Source: JBCCQH01 sp039024435 (lineage in GTDB: Bacteria > Bacteroidota > Bacteroidia > J057 > JADKCL01). Taken from it: a stretch of 64,000 bases of DNA. The position numbers were made by a program, and so were the translations under genes. Below are positions 33,717-41,988 of this stretch, piece by piece. How positions within the stretch are numbered: the stretch's first letter is position 1; every line of letters starts with the position of its first letter. The notes below the pieces were generated by a model. It worked only from the letters and a program-made list of their open reading frames with translations, ran no database searches and had not been told where the DNA came from. The DNA lies in assembly GCA_039024435.1 (NCBI GenBank), contig JBCCQH010000011.1:1-64000 (forward strand), in the 5' to 3' direction.

Positions 33717-35183
33717 ATGCAAAAGATACCAGTAACAGTAGCATACGGCGACGGGATCGGTCCGGAGATCATGGAAGCCACCCTCCGCATCATGGAAGCT
33801 GCGGGCGCCCAGCTCGACACCGAAGTTGTGGAAATCGGGGAAAAGGTCTATCGCTCTGGTCACACCTCGGGCATCAAACCGGAAGCTTGGGATTCGCTTC
33901 GCCGCACGAAGGTCTTCCTGAAAGCACCGATCACGACACCCCAAGGCGGCGGCTACAAAAGCCTCAACGTCACGGTTCGCAAGACGATGGGACTGTTTGC
34001 CAATATTCGCCCCTGCCGGGCATTGCACCCGTTCGTGCCTTCCAAGCATCCTCTCATGGATCTGGTTGTCATCCGGGAAAATGAGGAGGACCTCTACGCC
34101 GGGATCGAGCACCAGCAAACCACCGACGTAACCCAGTGCCTCAAACTGATCACCCGCCCGGGTTGTGAGCGCATCGTCCGCTACGCCTTCGAATACGCCC
34201 GCACCTACGGCCGCAAAAAGGTGACCTGCATGATCAAGGACAATATCATGAAGATCACCGATGGTCTCTTCCACTCGGTTTTCAAAGAAATCGGTCAGGA
34301 ATACCCCGATATCGAGCAGGAATCAAAAATCATCGACATCGGCTCCGCCCTGCTGGCCGACCGCCCGCAAAATTTTGATGTCGTGGTCACCACCAACCTG
34401 TACGGCGACGTCATTTCTGACATTACTGCCCAGATCGCCGGTTCGGTAGGACTCGCCGGCTCCTCCAACATCGGTGAGCACCTCGCCATGTTTGAAGCCA
34501 TCCACGGCTCGGCCCCCGACATCGCGGGCCAGGGCATCGCCAATCCCTCCGGTCTTCTCAACGGCGCGCTGCTCATGCTCGCCCACATCGGGCAAGGTGA
34601 CATCGCCGATAAAATCCAAAACGCTTGGTTGCGCACCCTCGAAGACGGCATCCACACCGGTGACATCTACGAAGAAGGCGTCAGCCAGGAACGTGTCGGT
34701 ACCCAAGGCTTCGCCGATGCGGTCATCGCCCGCCTCGATCAGGCCCCCCAGACCCTCAAGGCCAATAGCTTTGCCGGCAGCAAGCCGATTGCCATCCCGG
34801 GTTACGAACGTGAGAAAAAAGAAAAGACCCTCGTGGGCTGCGACGTATTCGTCGATTGGCAAGGGGACTCCGCCGACGAGATCGGGCAAAAGCTGGAAAG
34901 CCTCACCGGCCCGGATATCAAGCTCAAGATGATCACCAACCGCGGCGTAAAAGTCTATCCGAACGGTTTCCCGGAGACCTTCTGCACCGACCACTGGCGC
35001 TGCCGCTTTATTTCCGCCAAAGCCGAAAAACTGGACGATGGCTGGAAATACCCGGTTCTGAACTTCAAACAGGTCCTCGAACTGCAAAACCGCCTCAACG
35101 ACGGCCAGGTCGACGTGATCAAAACGGAAAACCTCTACGAATTCGATGGAGAACGCGCTTTCTCCCTCGGACAAGGGGAATAA
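33717..35183 (+). CDS. icd: Isocitrate dehydrogenase (Thermus/Rickettsia-type, long C-terminus)
   Basis: A 488-residue beta-decarboxylating dehydrogenase that converts isocitrate to 2-oxoglutarate in the TCA cycle. Substrate motif KSLNVTVRKTMGLFANIRPC (S~82, N, R) and VVIRENEEDLYAGIEH are clear; the metal-binding DxxxD region is DVISDITAQIAGSVGLAGSSNIG; FEAIHGSAPDIAGQGIANPSG is the family signature. Beyond residue ~345 a C-terminal domain of ~140 residues (CDVFVDWQGDSADEIGQKL ... VIKTENLYEFDG) matches the long form seen in Thermus and Rickettsia enzymes. Cofactor, probably NADP, is inferred from the subfamily. ATG at 33717 is preferred to the upstream in-frame start at 33681, which overlaps the -7 element. 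Confidence 0.92.
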   Translation: MQKIPVTVAYGDGIGPEIMEATLRIMEAAGAQLDTEVVEIGEKVYRSGHTSGIKPEAWDSLRRTKVFLKAPITTPQGGGYKSLNVTVRKTMGLFANIRPCRALHPFVPSKHPLMDLVVIRENEEDLYAGIEHQQTTDVTQCLKLITRPGCERIVRYAFEYARTYGRKKVTCMIKDNIMKITDGLFHSVFKEIGQEYPDIEQESKIIDIGSALLADRPQNFDVVVTTNLYGDVISDITAQIAGSVGLAGSSNIGEHLAMFEAIHGSAPDIAGQGIANPSGLLNGALLMLAHIGQGDIADKIQNAWLRTLEDGIHTGDIYEEGVSQERVGTQGFADAVIARLDQAPQTLKANSFAGSKPIAIPGYEREKKEKTLVGCDVFVDWQGDSADEIGQKLESLTGPDIKLKMITNRGVKVYPNGFPETFCTDHWRCRFISAKAEKLDDGWKYPVLNFKQVLELQNRLNDGQVDVIKTENLYEFDGERAFSLGQGE

Positions 35184-35205
35184 AAATACCGCCCAGACAT
35201 GAAGC

Positions 35206-35238
35206 AAAGCGCCGCTCGGATTTCCGCGCGGCGCTTTT
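35206..35238. terminator. Bidirectional terminator
   Basis: aaagcgccgc (35206-35215) pairs perfectly with gcggcgcttt (35228-35237), with cgg/ccg adding inner pairing; TTTT follows on the plus strand. It sits between the converging isocitrate dehydrogenase and PASTA genes, but the minus strand lacks a long T-run. Confidence 0.75.
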
Positions 35239-35260
35239 GTATTGTTTCTGAATGCAGCGA

Positions 35261-36214
35261 TCAATCAGAGCCTCGGGAAGCGGGGACGTCCGCCTTGGAA
35301 CTGGTGTCGGTAGGGAGGGACATGTCAAGCGTCGGACTTCGGCCTTCGGTGCGGCTCCGCGAAACCTTCTCCTTGGCGGTGCCACCGGATCCATCGGCGT
35401 CTTCCTGTTCCGAATCGCTCTCAATCCCAAAAATCATCTCTTCCAGGCCCTCCTCCGGTTCTTTGCCGGAAATGAACAGGTCGACTTCGGAGCCGAGCTT
35501 GATCGAGTCGCCCGGAATAAACTTGGGATTTTGCCGGGTGACGGTATAGTCTTCTTCGGGCGCATCTGGCAGGAAGCGGATCACCCCGACATTCAGACCG
35601 GCCCGGTGCAGCATTCCAATCGCGGTTTGGTAGTTTTCACCGACCAACTCAGGAATGTCGACGCGTTGTTCGCCTTGCCCCTTGCCTACGCGCAGCACGA
35701 TCTTGCTGTATTTGGGAAGGGTGTCCCCTTCGCTGAGGCGTTTGCCTTTGAAGAAGGCCGCCAACACGAGATTTTTGTATTGGTGGGGCACGTATTCCAT
35801 CTTCTCAATGACGAGGTTGGCGCCTTCCAGGCGCAGCTTGGCTTGGTACTGAGAGACGCCCTCCACGTCGGGGAGGGTGACCATCGGGGGGAGAACCTTG
35901 TTGACGGTGAGGTAGATGCGGCGGCCCGGTTTGACCTTGCTGAATCCAAGGGGATCCTGGGCCAGAATTGTCATCGGCGGCAGACCGCTCTTGTAGTGGG
36001 AATCGACCACTTCGTAGCGCAATCCGATTTCGTCCAGTTTGCCTTCTGCGTCATCGAGCGCCAGTTCGGTCACTTCCGGAACGAGCACCGACTCACCGTG
36101 ATTGGTGTAATTGGGCAAAAAGACAAAGAAAAAGAGGACGTAAGTTGCCCCCCCGAGCAGGACCAGCCCCAGAATGGTGAACCAGAACTCTCTGGATTTG
36201 AGGTATCTCCACAT
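35261..36214 (-). CDS. Membrane-anchored PASTA-domain protein
   Basis: A 317-residue protein: short cytoplasmic start (MWRYLKSREFW), one membrane helix (~residues 12-34), then three PASTA domains of ~70 residues (VLVPEVTELALDDAEGKLDEIGL; VTLPDVEGVSQYQAKLRLEGANL; VDIPELVGENYQTAIGMLHRAGL) and an acidic Ser-rich tail. PASTA domains bind peptidoglycan or mediate envelope contacts. Here there is no kinase or transpeptidase part; stand-alone PASTA proteins of this layout are common in Bacteroidota. ATG at 36214 is chosen because a consensus -7 (TACTTTTG, 36227-36220) lies 5 nt before it. Confidence 0.87.
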   Translation of the reverse strand: MWRYLKSREFWFTILGLVLLGGATYVLFFFVFLPNYTNHGESVLVPEVTELALDDAEGKLDEIGLRYEVVDSHYKSGLPPMTILAQDPLGFSKVKPGRRIYLTVNKVLPPMVTLPDVEGVSQYQAKLRLEGANLVIEKMEYVPHQYKNLVLAAFFKGKRLSEGDTLPKYSKIVLRVGKGQGEQRVDIPELVGENYQTAIGMLHRAGLNVGVIRFLPDAPEEDYTVTRQNPKFIPGDSIKLGSEVDLFISGKEPEEGLEEMIFGIESDSEQEDADGSGGTAKEKVSRSRTEGRSPTLDMSLPTDTSSKADVPASRGSD

Positions 36215-36219
36215 AGAGA

Positions 36220-36227
36220 CAAAAGTA
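36220..36227 (-). promoter_or_regulatory. Consensus -7 element (TACTTTTG), probable leaderless promoter
   Basis: Exact TAnnTTTG on the minus strand with only TCTCT between it and the ATG at 36214. Confidence 0.6.
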
Positions 36228-36742
36228 GTTAAAATGCTAGATAATTTATCGGTTTGTGCTCGGGCGGCCCCGGGAAGTTTCCACAGGGTATTCCACAAGG
36301 GAACTCATGATGTGAGTACGCATCTGGAGGGATATGGTTGGCGGAAGTTGGGTGGGAGGCAAACCGCGGCTGACCATTCCGGGTTACTTGGACCAAATGT
36401 GCTGACCAGGTTCAAATTTGGGGTTCAGGCGAAGTGGCTTTACTTAGAAGCGGTTTAAATTCAACCCTGTGATTTTCCTACGGCATCTTTTTCCGCCCCT
36501 CTTCAGCTATTTTCTCGCCCATAGCTTTGGCTGTGGACTCCAAGATGAGCTTCGATGGACAAAAAAATCTGCGCCAGCAAATCTCACAAACCAATTTTGA
36601 ACCGCCTCTTACCGAAAGAACAAGAAATTTGTTCTATGTAGTGGTTGGGATCGGGCGCCTACGGCGAACAAATTTCCGGACGCGGGCGGTGAATCCCCAA
36701 ACACCGCTTGGGCCGAAAGGCCCTCCCTGATCAATGCCGCCC
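36228..36742. other. ~515-bp intergenic region
   Basis: No supported gene. It holds copy C of the palindromic repeat and a small hairpin at 36617-36635 (agaacaa / ttgttct). Confidence 0.55.
36447..36610. repeat. Copy C of the ~160-bp palindromic (MITE-like) repeat
   Basis: It runs from gaagcggtttaaattcaacc to ccaattttgaaccgcctct, the ends being imperfect inverted copies. It shares ctttttccgcccctcttcag and long internal stretches with copy B in the same orientation. The central hairpin is less perfect than in copy B. Confidence 0.75.
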
Positions 36743-37738
36743 TCAAAATCGACAATCGCTCGTGACCATGGCCTGCACCAAGCTTACCAAAAGGTGCTGG
36801 CGCCGGTCCAGGATGCGCTGCCTGAAGCGGCTAAGGAGCGGCTGCTTTGCCCAAATCAAAGGGGTGTGGTGGCGCCACCCGGCATCGGAGCCGGCACATG
36901 CTTGTAAGTTGCGCGCGATCCGGGGCAGATTTCCCGGTATTTGGGCCGGCAATTCACTCACCAGGCGCAAGGTTGCCCGATAGAGCGCCCGCAGATCTTC
37001 CTCCCGCCCGATGGCCCGGGGATCGATCTCGTCCAATGGATCGCTGGGGGGCACGGCGGGCAGGGCTTGCTCGCTGTAGCGCAGGATGCGTTGGGTGCGG
37101 GTCAAAGCGCCGAACAGCGTGGCCATTGGGGCCAGGATCGCCCCCGGATTGGGGGGCAAGGGCGATGTGCTCGGGAGTCCCACCACCGCCAATTCGATCA
37201 GCGGATCGATGCGGGACTCCTCGATCTGGGGGCGCAGGCGATGAAGGGTGGTCCGGGCACGCTCCCGCCAGACCGGATGGAGGTCTACCGGGAACGGATG
37301 GCATACATCGGCGGGGGCCAATCCCTGCCGCAAGTGGTGCAAGCCGCGGTGGGCATTGGCGAGTAAATGCTGCCGGAAGGTGCCTTCGGGGCCGTCTTCC
37401 GGCAGTTTGGGGGGGGCTTCCCAGGCGGGAGACGCAGGAGTCGGGATGGGAAAACTCCGCTCTCCCCCATCGATTTCCAGCAGCTCACGAATGCGGGATT
37501 GGGGAGTAGCGTAGACCTGTAAAAAATCGGCATTTTTCTTGACTTTATAGCCCGCACCCAGATGCGCGGAAAGTTGGGCAACCAGCTCGGACGGTTCATC
37601 GGCTCCAATTGGGGCGACGAGTTCGGACCGGCGCAGCGCGAGATCGGCTAGCTCATCGGCGGGGGGGACGATCCACCGCGGGTGGACCTCCGGGTGGTGC
37701 CGGGCAAAAAAAGCGCGGGTGCGGACAGCGAGGTTCAC
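36743..37738 (-). CDS. Hypothetical 331-residue protein, coupled to upstream outer-membrane-like gene
   Basis: Its GTG start at 37738 overlaps the stop of the upstream gene (GTGA), a strong sign of translational coupling and of a real gene. The product is soluble, rich in Arg, Leu, Pro and Ala, with no signal peptide. Helical stretches such as EDLRALYRATLRLVSELPAQIPGNLPRIARNLQAC and FRQHLLANAHRGLHHLRQGLAPADVCHPFPVDLHPVWRERARTTLHR are visible. No family is recognised. Confidence 0.6.
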   Translation of the reverse strand: MNLAVRTRAFFARHHPEVHPRWIVPPADELADLALRRSELVAPIGADEPSELVAQLSAHLGAGYKVKKNADFLQVYATPQSRIRELLEIDGGERSFPIPTPASPAWEAPPKLPEDGPEGTFRQHLLANAHRGLHHLRQGLAPADVCHPFPVDLHPVWRERARTTLHRLRPQIEESRIDPLIELAVVGLPSTSPLPPNPGAILAPMATLFGALTRTQRILRYSEQALPAVPPSDPLDEIDPRAIGREEDLRALYRATLRLVSELPAQIPGNLPRIARNLQACAGSDAGWRHHTPLIWAKQPLLSRFRQRILDRRQHLLVSLVQAMVTSDCRF

Positions 37739-38391
37739 CAATGGAGGTGTTTTTGCAGGAAAGCAAATCCCAGCTCAATGCCCAGATAGACCCGCAAGCC
37801 TTGCAGTGCCTGGCCGAAAAAGGGGAAGTCGTACCAATTCTGGACGATATTTGCGCGGTCGATTGCGCCCCGCCGGTCGATGTTGTCCAGCATGTAGTAT
37901 TCCAAGCCGCCCATGAAGCCATAGGCAAAATTCTTCTTGGGTCCGTACAGCCATTGGTAGCCGACCGTCCCGCCAAATCCCATCTGCCAATAGCTGACCT
38001 TGGAGGTAATCTGCAACTCCGGGCTGTAGTTGTGGACCCAGAGGTTGCGCCAACCGGCCATCGCCTGGACAAAGAAGCCTTGGGGGGATTTTTCCTGGGG
38101 AAAGAAATAGCGGCGCGCACCCACTCGCAACCCGATCCCATAATATTTTTGGGGAATGTCGGGCTTTCCGAAGCGGTCATTTGCCCGACCACGCCACTGG
38201 TGGTGGTAGCCATTTGGCGCGATGTAGATAAAGTAATCCCGCCAGATTCGATGCTCTACCGACACGCGCAGTTCTTTGAACAAACCGGAGGCCGGATCTA
38301 CTTTGAACAGGCGTTGTTTGCGAAACTGTCCTTTTGCTCCGCCAAACAACACCACCAGCAACAGCGGCAACAAGATTGTTCTCTTCATCAT
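37735..38391 (-). CDS. Probable outer membrane beta-barrel protein
   Basis: A 218-residue protein with a signal peptide (MMKRTILLPLLLVVLFGGAKG). The mature part has alternating aromatic/polar strands (HHQWRGRANDRFG, YYGIGLRVGARRYFF, QGFFVQAMAGWRNLWVHNY, WQMGFGGTVGYQWLYG, LRVYLGIELGFAFL), typical of a small eight-stranded DUF3575-like barrel. Ends ELGFAFLQKHLHW. Role unknown; it is coupled to the next gene. Confidence 0.75.
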   Translation of the reverse strand: MMKRTILLPLLLVVLFGGAKGQFRKQRLFKVDPASGLFKELRVSVEHRIWRDYFIYIAPNGYHHQWRGRANDRFGKPDIPQKYYGIGLRVGARRYFFPQEKSPQGFFVQAMAGWRNLWVHNYSPELQITSKVSYWQMGFGGTVGYQWLYGPKKNFAYGFMGGLEYYMLDNIDRRGAIDRANIVQNWYDFPFFGQALQGLRVYLGIELGFAFLQKHLHW

Positions 38392-38881
38392 TTAAAGATA
38401 GAGAATTTCCGATTATCTGATTTTCGATTTCTGATTGGCGCACTTCGAGCGCGCACCCTACAATTAACTCAACTGATCGCGAAACCTGATTTCTTCCCGG
38501 AGCTACGGGGATTCAAATCGACAAGTTCGGATGAATTACGATCAAGGAAGCCCACGATTTCAATCGCAATTGCCCATAGGCAGATAACCAGGGCAATAGA
38601 ATCCGCAAAAAGCGCCCAACCTGATCTCTTTCCTGCGGCAAGGATGGGAGGGACATGGGTCCCGCCGGACCGGCGGGACGGAGCCCCGCGAACTCCCGGA
38701 ACAGCCTGGTGCCGACGGGTCCGGACCCGGTCGGTAGCCGCCCCGAGCACACGTCCAAGCAACCAAAAGTCCCTTCCGCACGGGATCGTAGCCGCCGGCT
38801 ACACTTCGTCCGGGGAAAATTTCCTCTCTCTTCCTGGGTGGAATTGAAAATTGGAGAGATTTCCATCGGAAATTCTCTGCC
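38392..38881. other. 490-bp intergenic region with repeats
   Basis: No supported gene. It contains copy 2 of the GC-rich repeat and, at 38398-38510, an AATTTCC/GATTTC-rich stretch similar to 33355-33470, including a shared 'GATTTCTTCCCG' segment. Confidence 0.6.
38634..38741 (-). repeat. GC-rich dispersed repeat, copy 2
   Basis: On the minus strand it carries the same core as copies 1 and 3. Its two variable parts are both self-paired: cgggtccggacccg, and cccgccgg-t-ccggcggg in the 3' part. Confidence 0.8.
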
Positions 38882-40432
38882 TCATCTCCTTACCCGAAAC
38901 GTGGGGCGGCCTTCTTCGCGCTTGGGGAAGAGGCGGCGGACCACGGGGCCCAGAACACGGATCGTGACCCGCTGGAACGCGGGGATTTTCCACAGGTAAT
39001 ACAGTGGATTGAGGTAGAGCAACAGGCGCAAGAGCAGCCGCCAAATCTTCCAGAGCGTGCTGACACTGAGCAATTTGCTGCTGGATGAAGCGTCGTAGGT
39101 CAAAAACAAGGCCAGGGGCAGCATGACCAACACCGGCAACCACACGCCGACCCAGACCGGCAAGACACTTTCCACCGCCATCTTTTTGCCCTGAATCATC
39201 AAGACATTGAAGGTCAGGTAAAAAACGATGGAAATGATGATCGGAATTCCGGCGCCTCCTTTGCGGATGATCGCCCCGAATGGTGCCCCGATGAAGAGGA
39301 AGACCATACAGGCCATCGGCAGGGAATATTTCATGTGCAACTCGATGAGGCGTTCGCGCTGCGACTTGTTTTCGCCCTCGATGATGCTGACGGCCTTGCT
39401 GGTCAGGTTGCGGATCTTGCGGGAATTGTCCAGGGCCCGGTCCATGATGCGCCGCCGCTTGTTTTTGGGAAACTGCGCGAGAATGCTCCCGGGAGCGTTT
39501 TTGCCTTCGTAGGGCTTCAGCGCCAGGAAGGCGGTGTCCACCCGCGTCGATTTGGTGAGTTCAACCGCATACACGTCCAGTACCTCCTGCTTCACGACCT
39601 CGATACTGTCCACCGCGTCCTGCAACTCGCCCAGGTTCAACATGTACTGGTGGGAACTGAAGGCTTCCTCTTCCGTTCGTTCCAGGGCAAATCCTTCCAG
39701 ATCAAATCGATAAAACAAAGTGTCGTAATACAGTCGGACAAATCCTTCCACCAGGTCAAATTTACCCCGTTGCTCCTCGGTCACTTCGTAGCTCACCCCG
39801 TCAAACAGCGTCATATTCATGTAGGTGCCGTAGGGATCCTTGCGCATGATCCCGGAATCGGCAAACACAAACCGCTGATTGCCGCGGCCCGAAGTGTGGT
39901 CGTAGATCAGGACATTGTAGAGCATGTCCCGGCTGACATCTTTGCCCTCGATCCGGATCACATAGTTGTCGATGGCCGAGTTGAAGTGGCCCGGTTTCAG
40001 GGTAAAGGCCGGTTTCATCTGCTGTACATCGTACAGGAGGCTGTACAGCTTGAGATTGGACCAGGGAACAACGTAAGAGGAAAAGCCGAAGGAAATAAAG
40101 GTCAACACAATCGTGGCCGCCACCATCGGCCGCAGGATTTTGCGCAGGGCCAAACCGCTGGAGCGCATCGCCGCGAGCTCGTAGTTTTCCCCAAAGTTGC
40201 CCATCGTAAACAGGGAAGACAGCAATATTGAGACCGGCAGGGCAAAAATCATCTGGGCGACACTGGCAAAAAAGAAAATCTTGACGATCACAAAGGTTTC
40301 CAGCCCTTTGCCCAGCAGATCATCTTTGTAGCGGGCGATGAACATCATCACCAAAATGAACAAAGCGATCAGGAAGCTCCTGATCAGGGGCCGAAAGTAA
40401 GACGCCAGTATGAAGCGATTGATGATTTTCAC
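38882..40432 (-). CDS. LptF/LptG-family LPS export permease
   Basis: A 516-residue YjgP/YjgQ-family protein. It starts MKIINRFILASYFRPLIRSFLIALFILVMMFI and has LPVSILLSSLFTMGNFGENYELAAMRSSGLALRKILRP, the coupling segment to the LptB ATPase. A periplasmic beta-jellyroll domain of ~300 residues follows, then three C-terminal helices (LPMACMVFLFIGAPFGAIIRKGG). LptF and LptG form the inner membrane pair that pulls LPS out of the membrane. A second member lies at 41985-43634, so the two probably form the heterodimer. Which is F and which is G cannot be told. It is longer than proteobacterial members (~360 residues), as usual in Bacteroidota. Confidence 0.9.
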   Translation of the reverse strand: MKIINRFILASYFRPLIRSFLIALFILVMMFIARYKDDLLGKGLETFVIVKIFFFASVAQMIFALPVSILLSSLFTMGNFGENYELAAMRSSGLALRKILRPMVAATIVLTFISFGFSSYVVPWSNLKLYSLLYDVQQMKPAFTLKPGHFNSAIDNYVIRIEGKDVSRDMLYNVLIYDHTSGRGNQRFVFADSGIMRKDPYGTYMNMTLFDGVSYEVTEEQRGKFDLVEGFVRLYYDTLFYRFDLEGFALERTEEEAFSSHQYMLNLGELQDAVDSIEVVKQEVLDVYAVELTKSTRVDTAFLALKPYEGKNAPGSILAQFPKNKRRRIMDRALDNSRKIRNLTSKAVSIIEGENKSQRERLIELHMKYSLPMACMVFLFIGAPFGAIIRKGGAGIPIIISIVFYLTFNVLMIQGKKMAVESVLPVWVGVWLPVLVMLPLALFLTYDASSSSKLLSVSTLWKIWRLLLRLLLYLNPLYYLWKIPAFQRVTIRVLGPVVRRLFPKREEGRPTFRVRR

Positions 40433-40433
40433 T

Positions 40434-40441
40434 TACCTTTG
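40434..40441 (+). promoter_or_regulatory. Consensus -7 element (TACCTTTG)
   Basis: Exact TAnnTTTG, 20 nt before the ATG at 40462. It begins 1 bp past the start codon of the divergent permease gene. A small hairpin (gggc-tttatt-gccc) lies in the leader. Confidence 0.5.
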
Positions 40442-40461
40442 GGCTTTATTGCCCTTCCTTC

Positions 40462-41067
40462 ATGCGTGATTCCCTTTTTGATGCTCAAGAACTCGATGTT
40501 CTGTCCGATGCCCGGTTCTTCGAATCGAAGCTGCGCATCGATGCTAAAATTACTTCGCTTTTTAGCGAATTGAAAGCGGGAATTGAAGCCGATATCGCGC
40601 AGACTGCGGATCGTCTTCCGGAAGGCTTTCCCCGCTCGGGCAGTCGGATCTACCGCGGCGAACACCACGGTCCCTATCCCTGGCGGGCGGTCGACTGCCC
40701 GGCGGGCTTTCACGGGCAAGATCACCTGGCGTTTCGGTGCCTGTTGCTGTGGGGCCATGCCTTCAGTTTTCATTTTTTTCTGCGGGGCAAATGGCTCACC
40801 CAGTACTTGCCCCGCATGCACACCCACTTTGCCGAACTCGCCGCCACCCAGCTTGAACTCAGCCGGCAGGACGATCCCTGGAAGTGGCGCTTTGACCGGG
40901 AAAGTCACCGGCCGCTGGCCGAGATAACTCCGGAAGAGCTGGACCAGCGCGCTACCGCTACTGGTTTCCTCAAGCTTTCCCGCCGGCACCCCCTCGCGGA
41001 GAGTGCAACCCTGGTCAAAACCGGGCGAGCTACTTGGCGAACCTTGCAGCGATGCCTGCTTGCCTAA
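40462..41067 (+). CDS. Conserved Bacteroidota hypothetical protein
   Basis: A 201-residue soluble protein without recognised catalytic motifs. A central block SRIYRGEHHGPYPWRAVDCPAGFHGQDHLAFRCLLLWGHAFSFHFFLRG is of a type I associate with a widespread Bacteroidota protein of unknown function (YRGE...PW...D.P). The chosen plus-strand frame has normal acidic/aromatic composition; the overlapping minus-strand frame is a shadow. It lies between the two LptF/LptG genes on the opposite strand and has its own consensus promoter. Confidence 0.7.
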   Translation: MRDSLFDAQELDVLSDARFFESKLRIDAKITSLFSELKAGIEADIAQTADRLPEGFPRSGSRIYRGEHHGPYPWRAVDCPAGFHGQDHLAFRCLLLWGHAFSFHFFLRGKWLTQYLPRMHTHFAELAATQLELSRQDDPWKWRFDRESHRPLAEITPEELDQRATATGFLKLSRRHPLAESATLVKTGRATWRTLQRCLLA

Positions 41068-41077
41068 GGCGATACGT

Positions 41078-41099
41078 CCGCAAAGCACAACGTTTGCGG
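41078..41099 (+). other. Small hairpin after the 40462 gene
   Basis: ccgcaaa (41078-41084) pairs with tttgcgg (41093-41099). No T-run follows, so terminator function is uncertain. Confidence 0.35.
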
Positions 41100-41190
41100 T
41101 TGCTTCCCTACTTTCTTTCTCCCGCAGCGGACAACCGCTCGATTGCCCGCAAAAAATGGTGGTTATTGCCGTTGATTGATCGTTCAGCGC

Positions 41191-41988
41191 TCAGTCCTTC
41201 AACTCGTATTGGTCGGCGTCCAGCCAGGCCGGAAACCGCTGTCGGTATTCGTGCAAGGGGCCGTGGGCCAGCGATGCAGTCAGCAGGCGCGGCGCCCGAA
41301 AACCGTGGTCCAGCTCCCGGCCCTGATAGTCCAAAATCGCACTGTCTCCGCTGTATTCGATGCCATTGCCGTCGGTTCCTACCCGGTTGACCCCGATGGC
41401 GTAGGCTTGATTTTCGATGGCGCGGGCCTTGAGCAGGGCATTCCAGTGCGCCGCCCGCTTGGCCGGCCAGTTCGCGACGTAGATCACCGCATCGTACCAA
41501 AGGCGGCCTTCCCCCTCGTGGTAGTTCCGCGTCCACACCGGGAAACGCAAGTCGTAGCAAATCTGGGGACAGATCCGCCAACCCTTCACCCCAAACGCCT
41601 GCAACCGTGTCCCCATCCGGTAAACCTGGTGCTCGCCAGCCATGCGGAACAGGTGGCGCTTGTCGTAGTGCATCCCCACCCCGTTTTTCGAGACGATGAG
41701 CAAGCGGTTGAAGTATTGGCCCTCTTCTTCAATGATGAGGCTGCCCACCACCACCGTTTCCAGGCGCGCAGCGGTGGCCTGCATCCACTGGATCGAATCC
41801 CCTTCCATCGTCTCGGCGAGCCGCGCCGGTTCCATGCTGAAACCGGTGGCAAACATTTCCGGTAAAACCACCAAGTCGTGCTTGCCTTCCTGTCCGGCCA
41901 GCATCTCCGTGGCGCGTTCCCGGTTCGCCGCCGGATCTTCCCAGGCCAAATCCATTTGCACCAAACCGATGCGAAGGTCGTCTATCAT
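41191..41988 (-). CDS. Nitrilase-superfamily amidohydrolase (YafV / omega-amidase type)
   Basis: A 265-residue cytoplasmic C-N hydrolase with the Glu-Lys-Cys triad: Glu44 in LPEMFATGFS, Lys110 in DKRHLF and Cys144 in PQICYDLRFP. The order and spacing fit YafV-type omega-amidase, which deaminates 2-oxoglutaramate or 2-oxosuccinamate (metabolite repair). Its start overlaps the stop of the upstream LptF/LptG permease by 4 bp, so both are co-translated, though a functional link is not obvious. Confidence 0.88.
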   Translation of the reverse strand: MIDDLRIGLVQMDLAWEDPAANRERATEMLAGQEGKHDLVVLPEMFATGFSMEPARLAETMEGDSIQWMQATAARLETVVVGSLIIEEEGQYFNRLLIVSKNGVGMHYDKRHLFRMAGEHQVYRMGTRLQAFGVKGWRICPQICYDLRFPVWTRNYHEGEGRLWYDAVIYVANWPAKRAAHWNALLKARAIENQAYAIGVNRVGTDGNGIEYSGDSAILDYQGRELDHGFRAPRLLTASLAHGPLHEYRQRFPAWLDADQYELKD

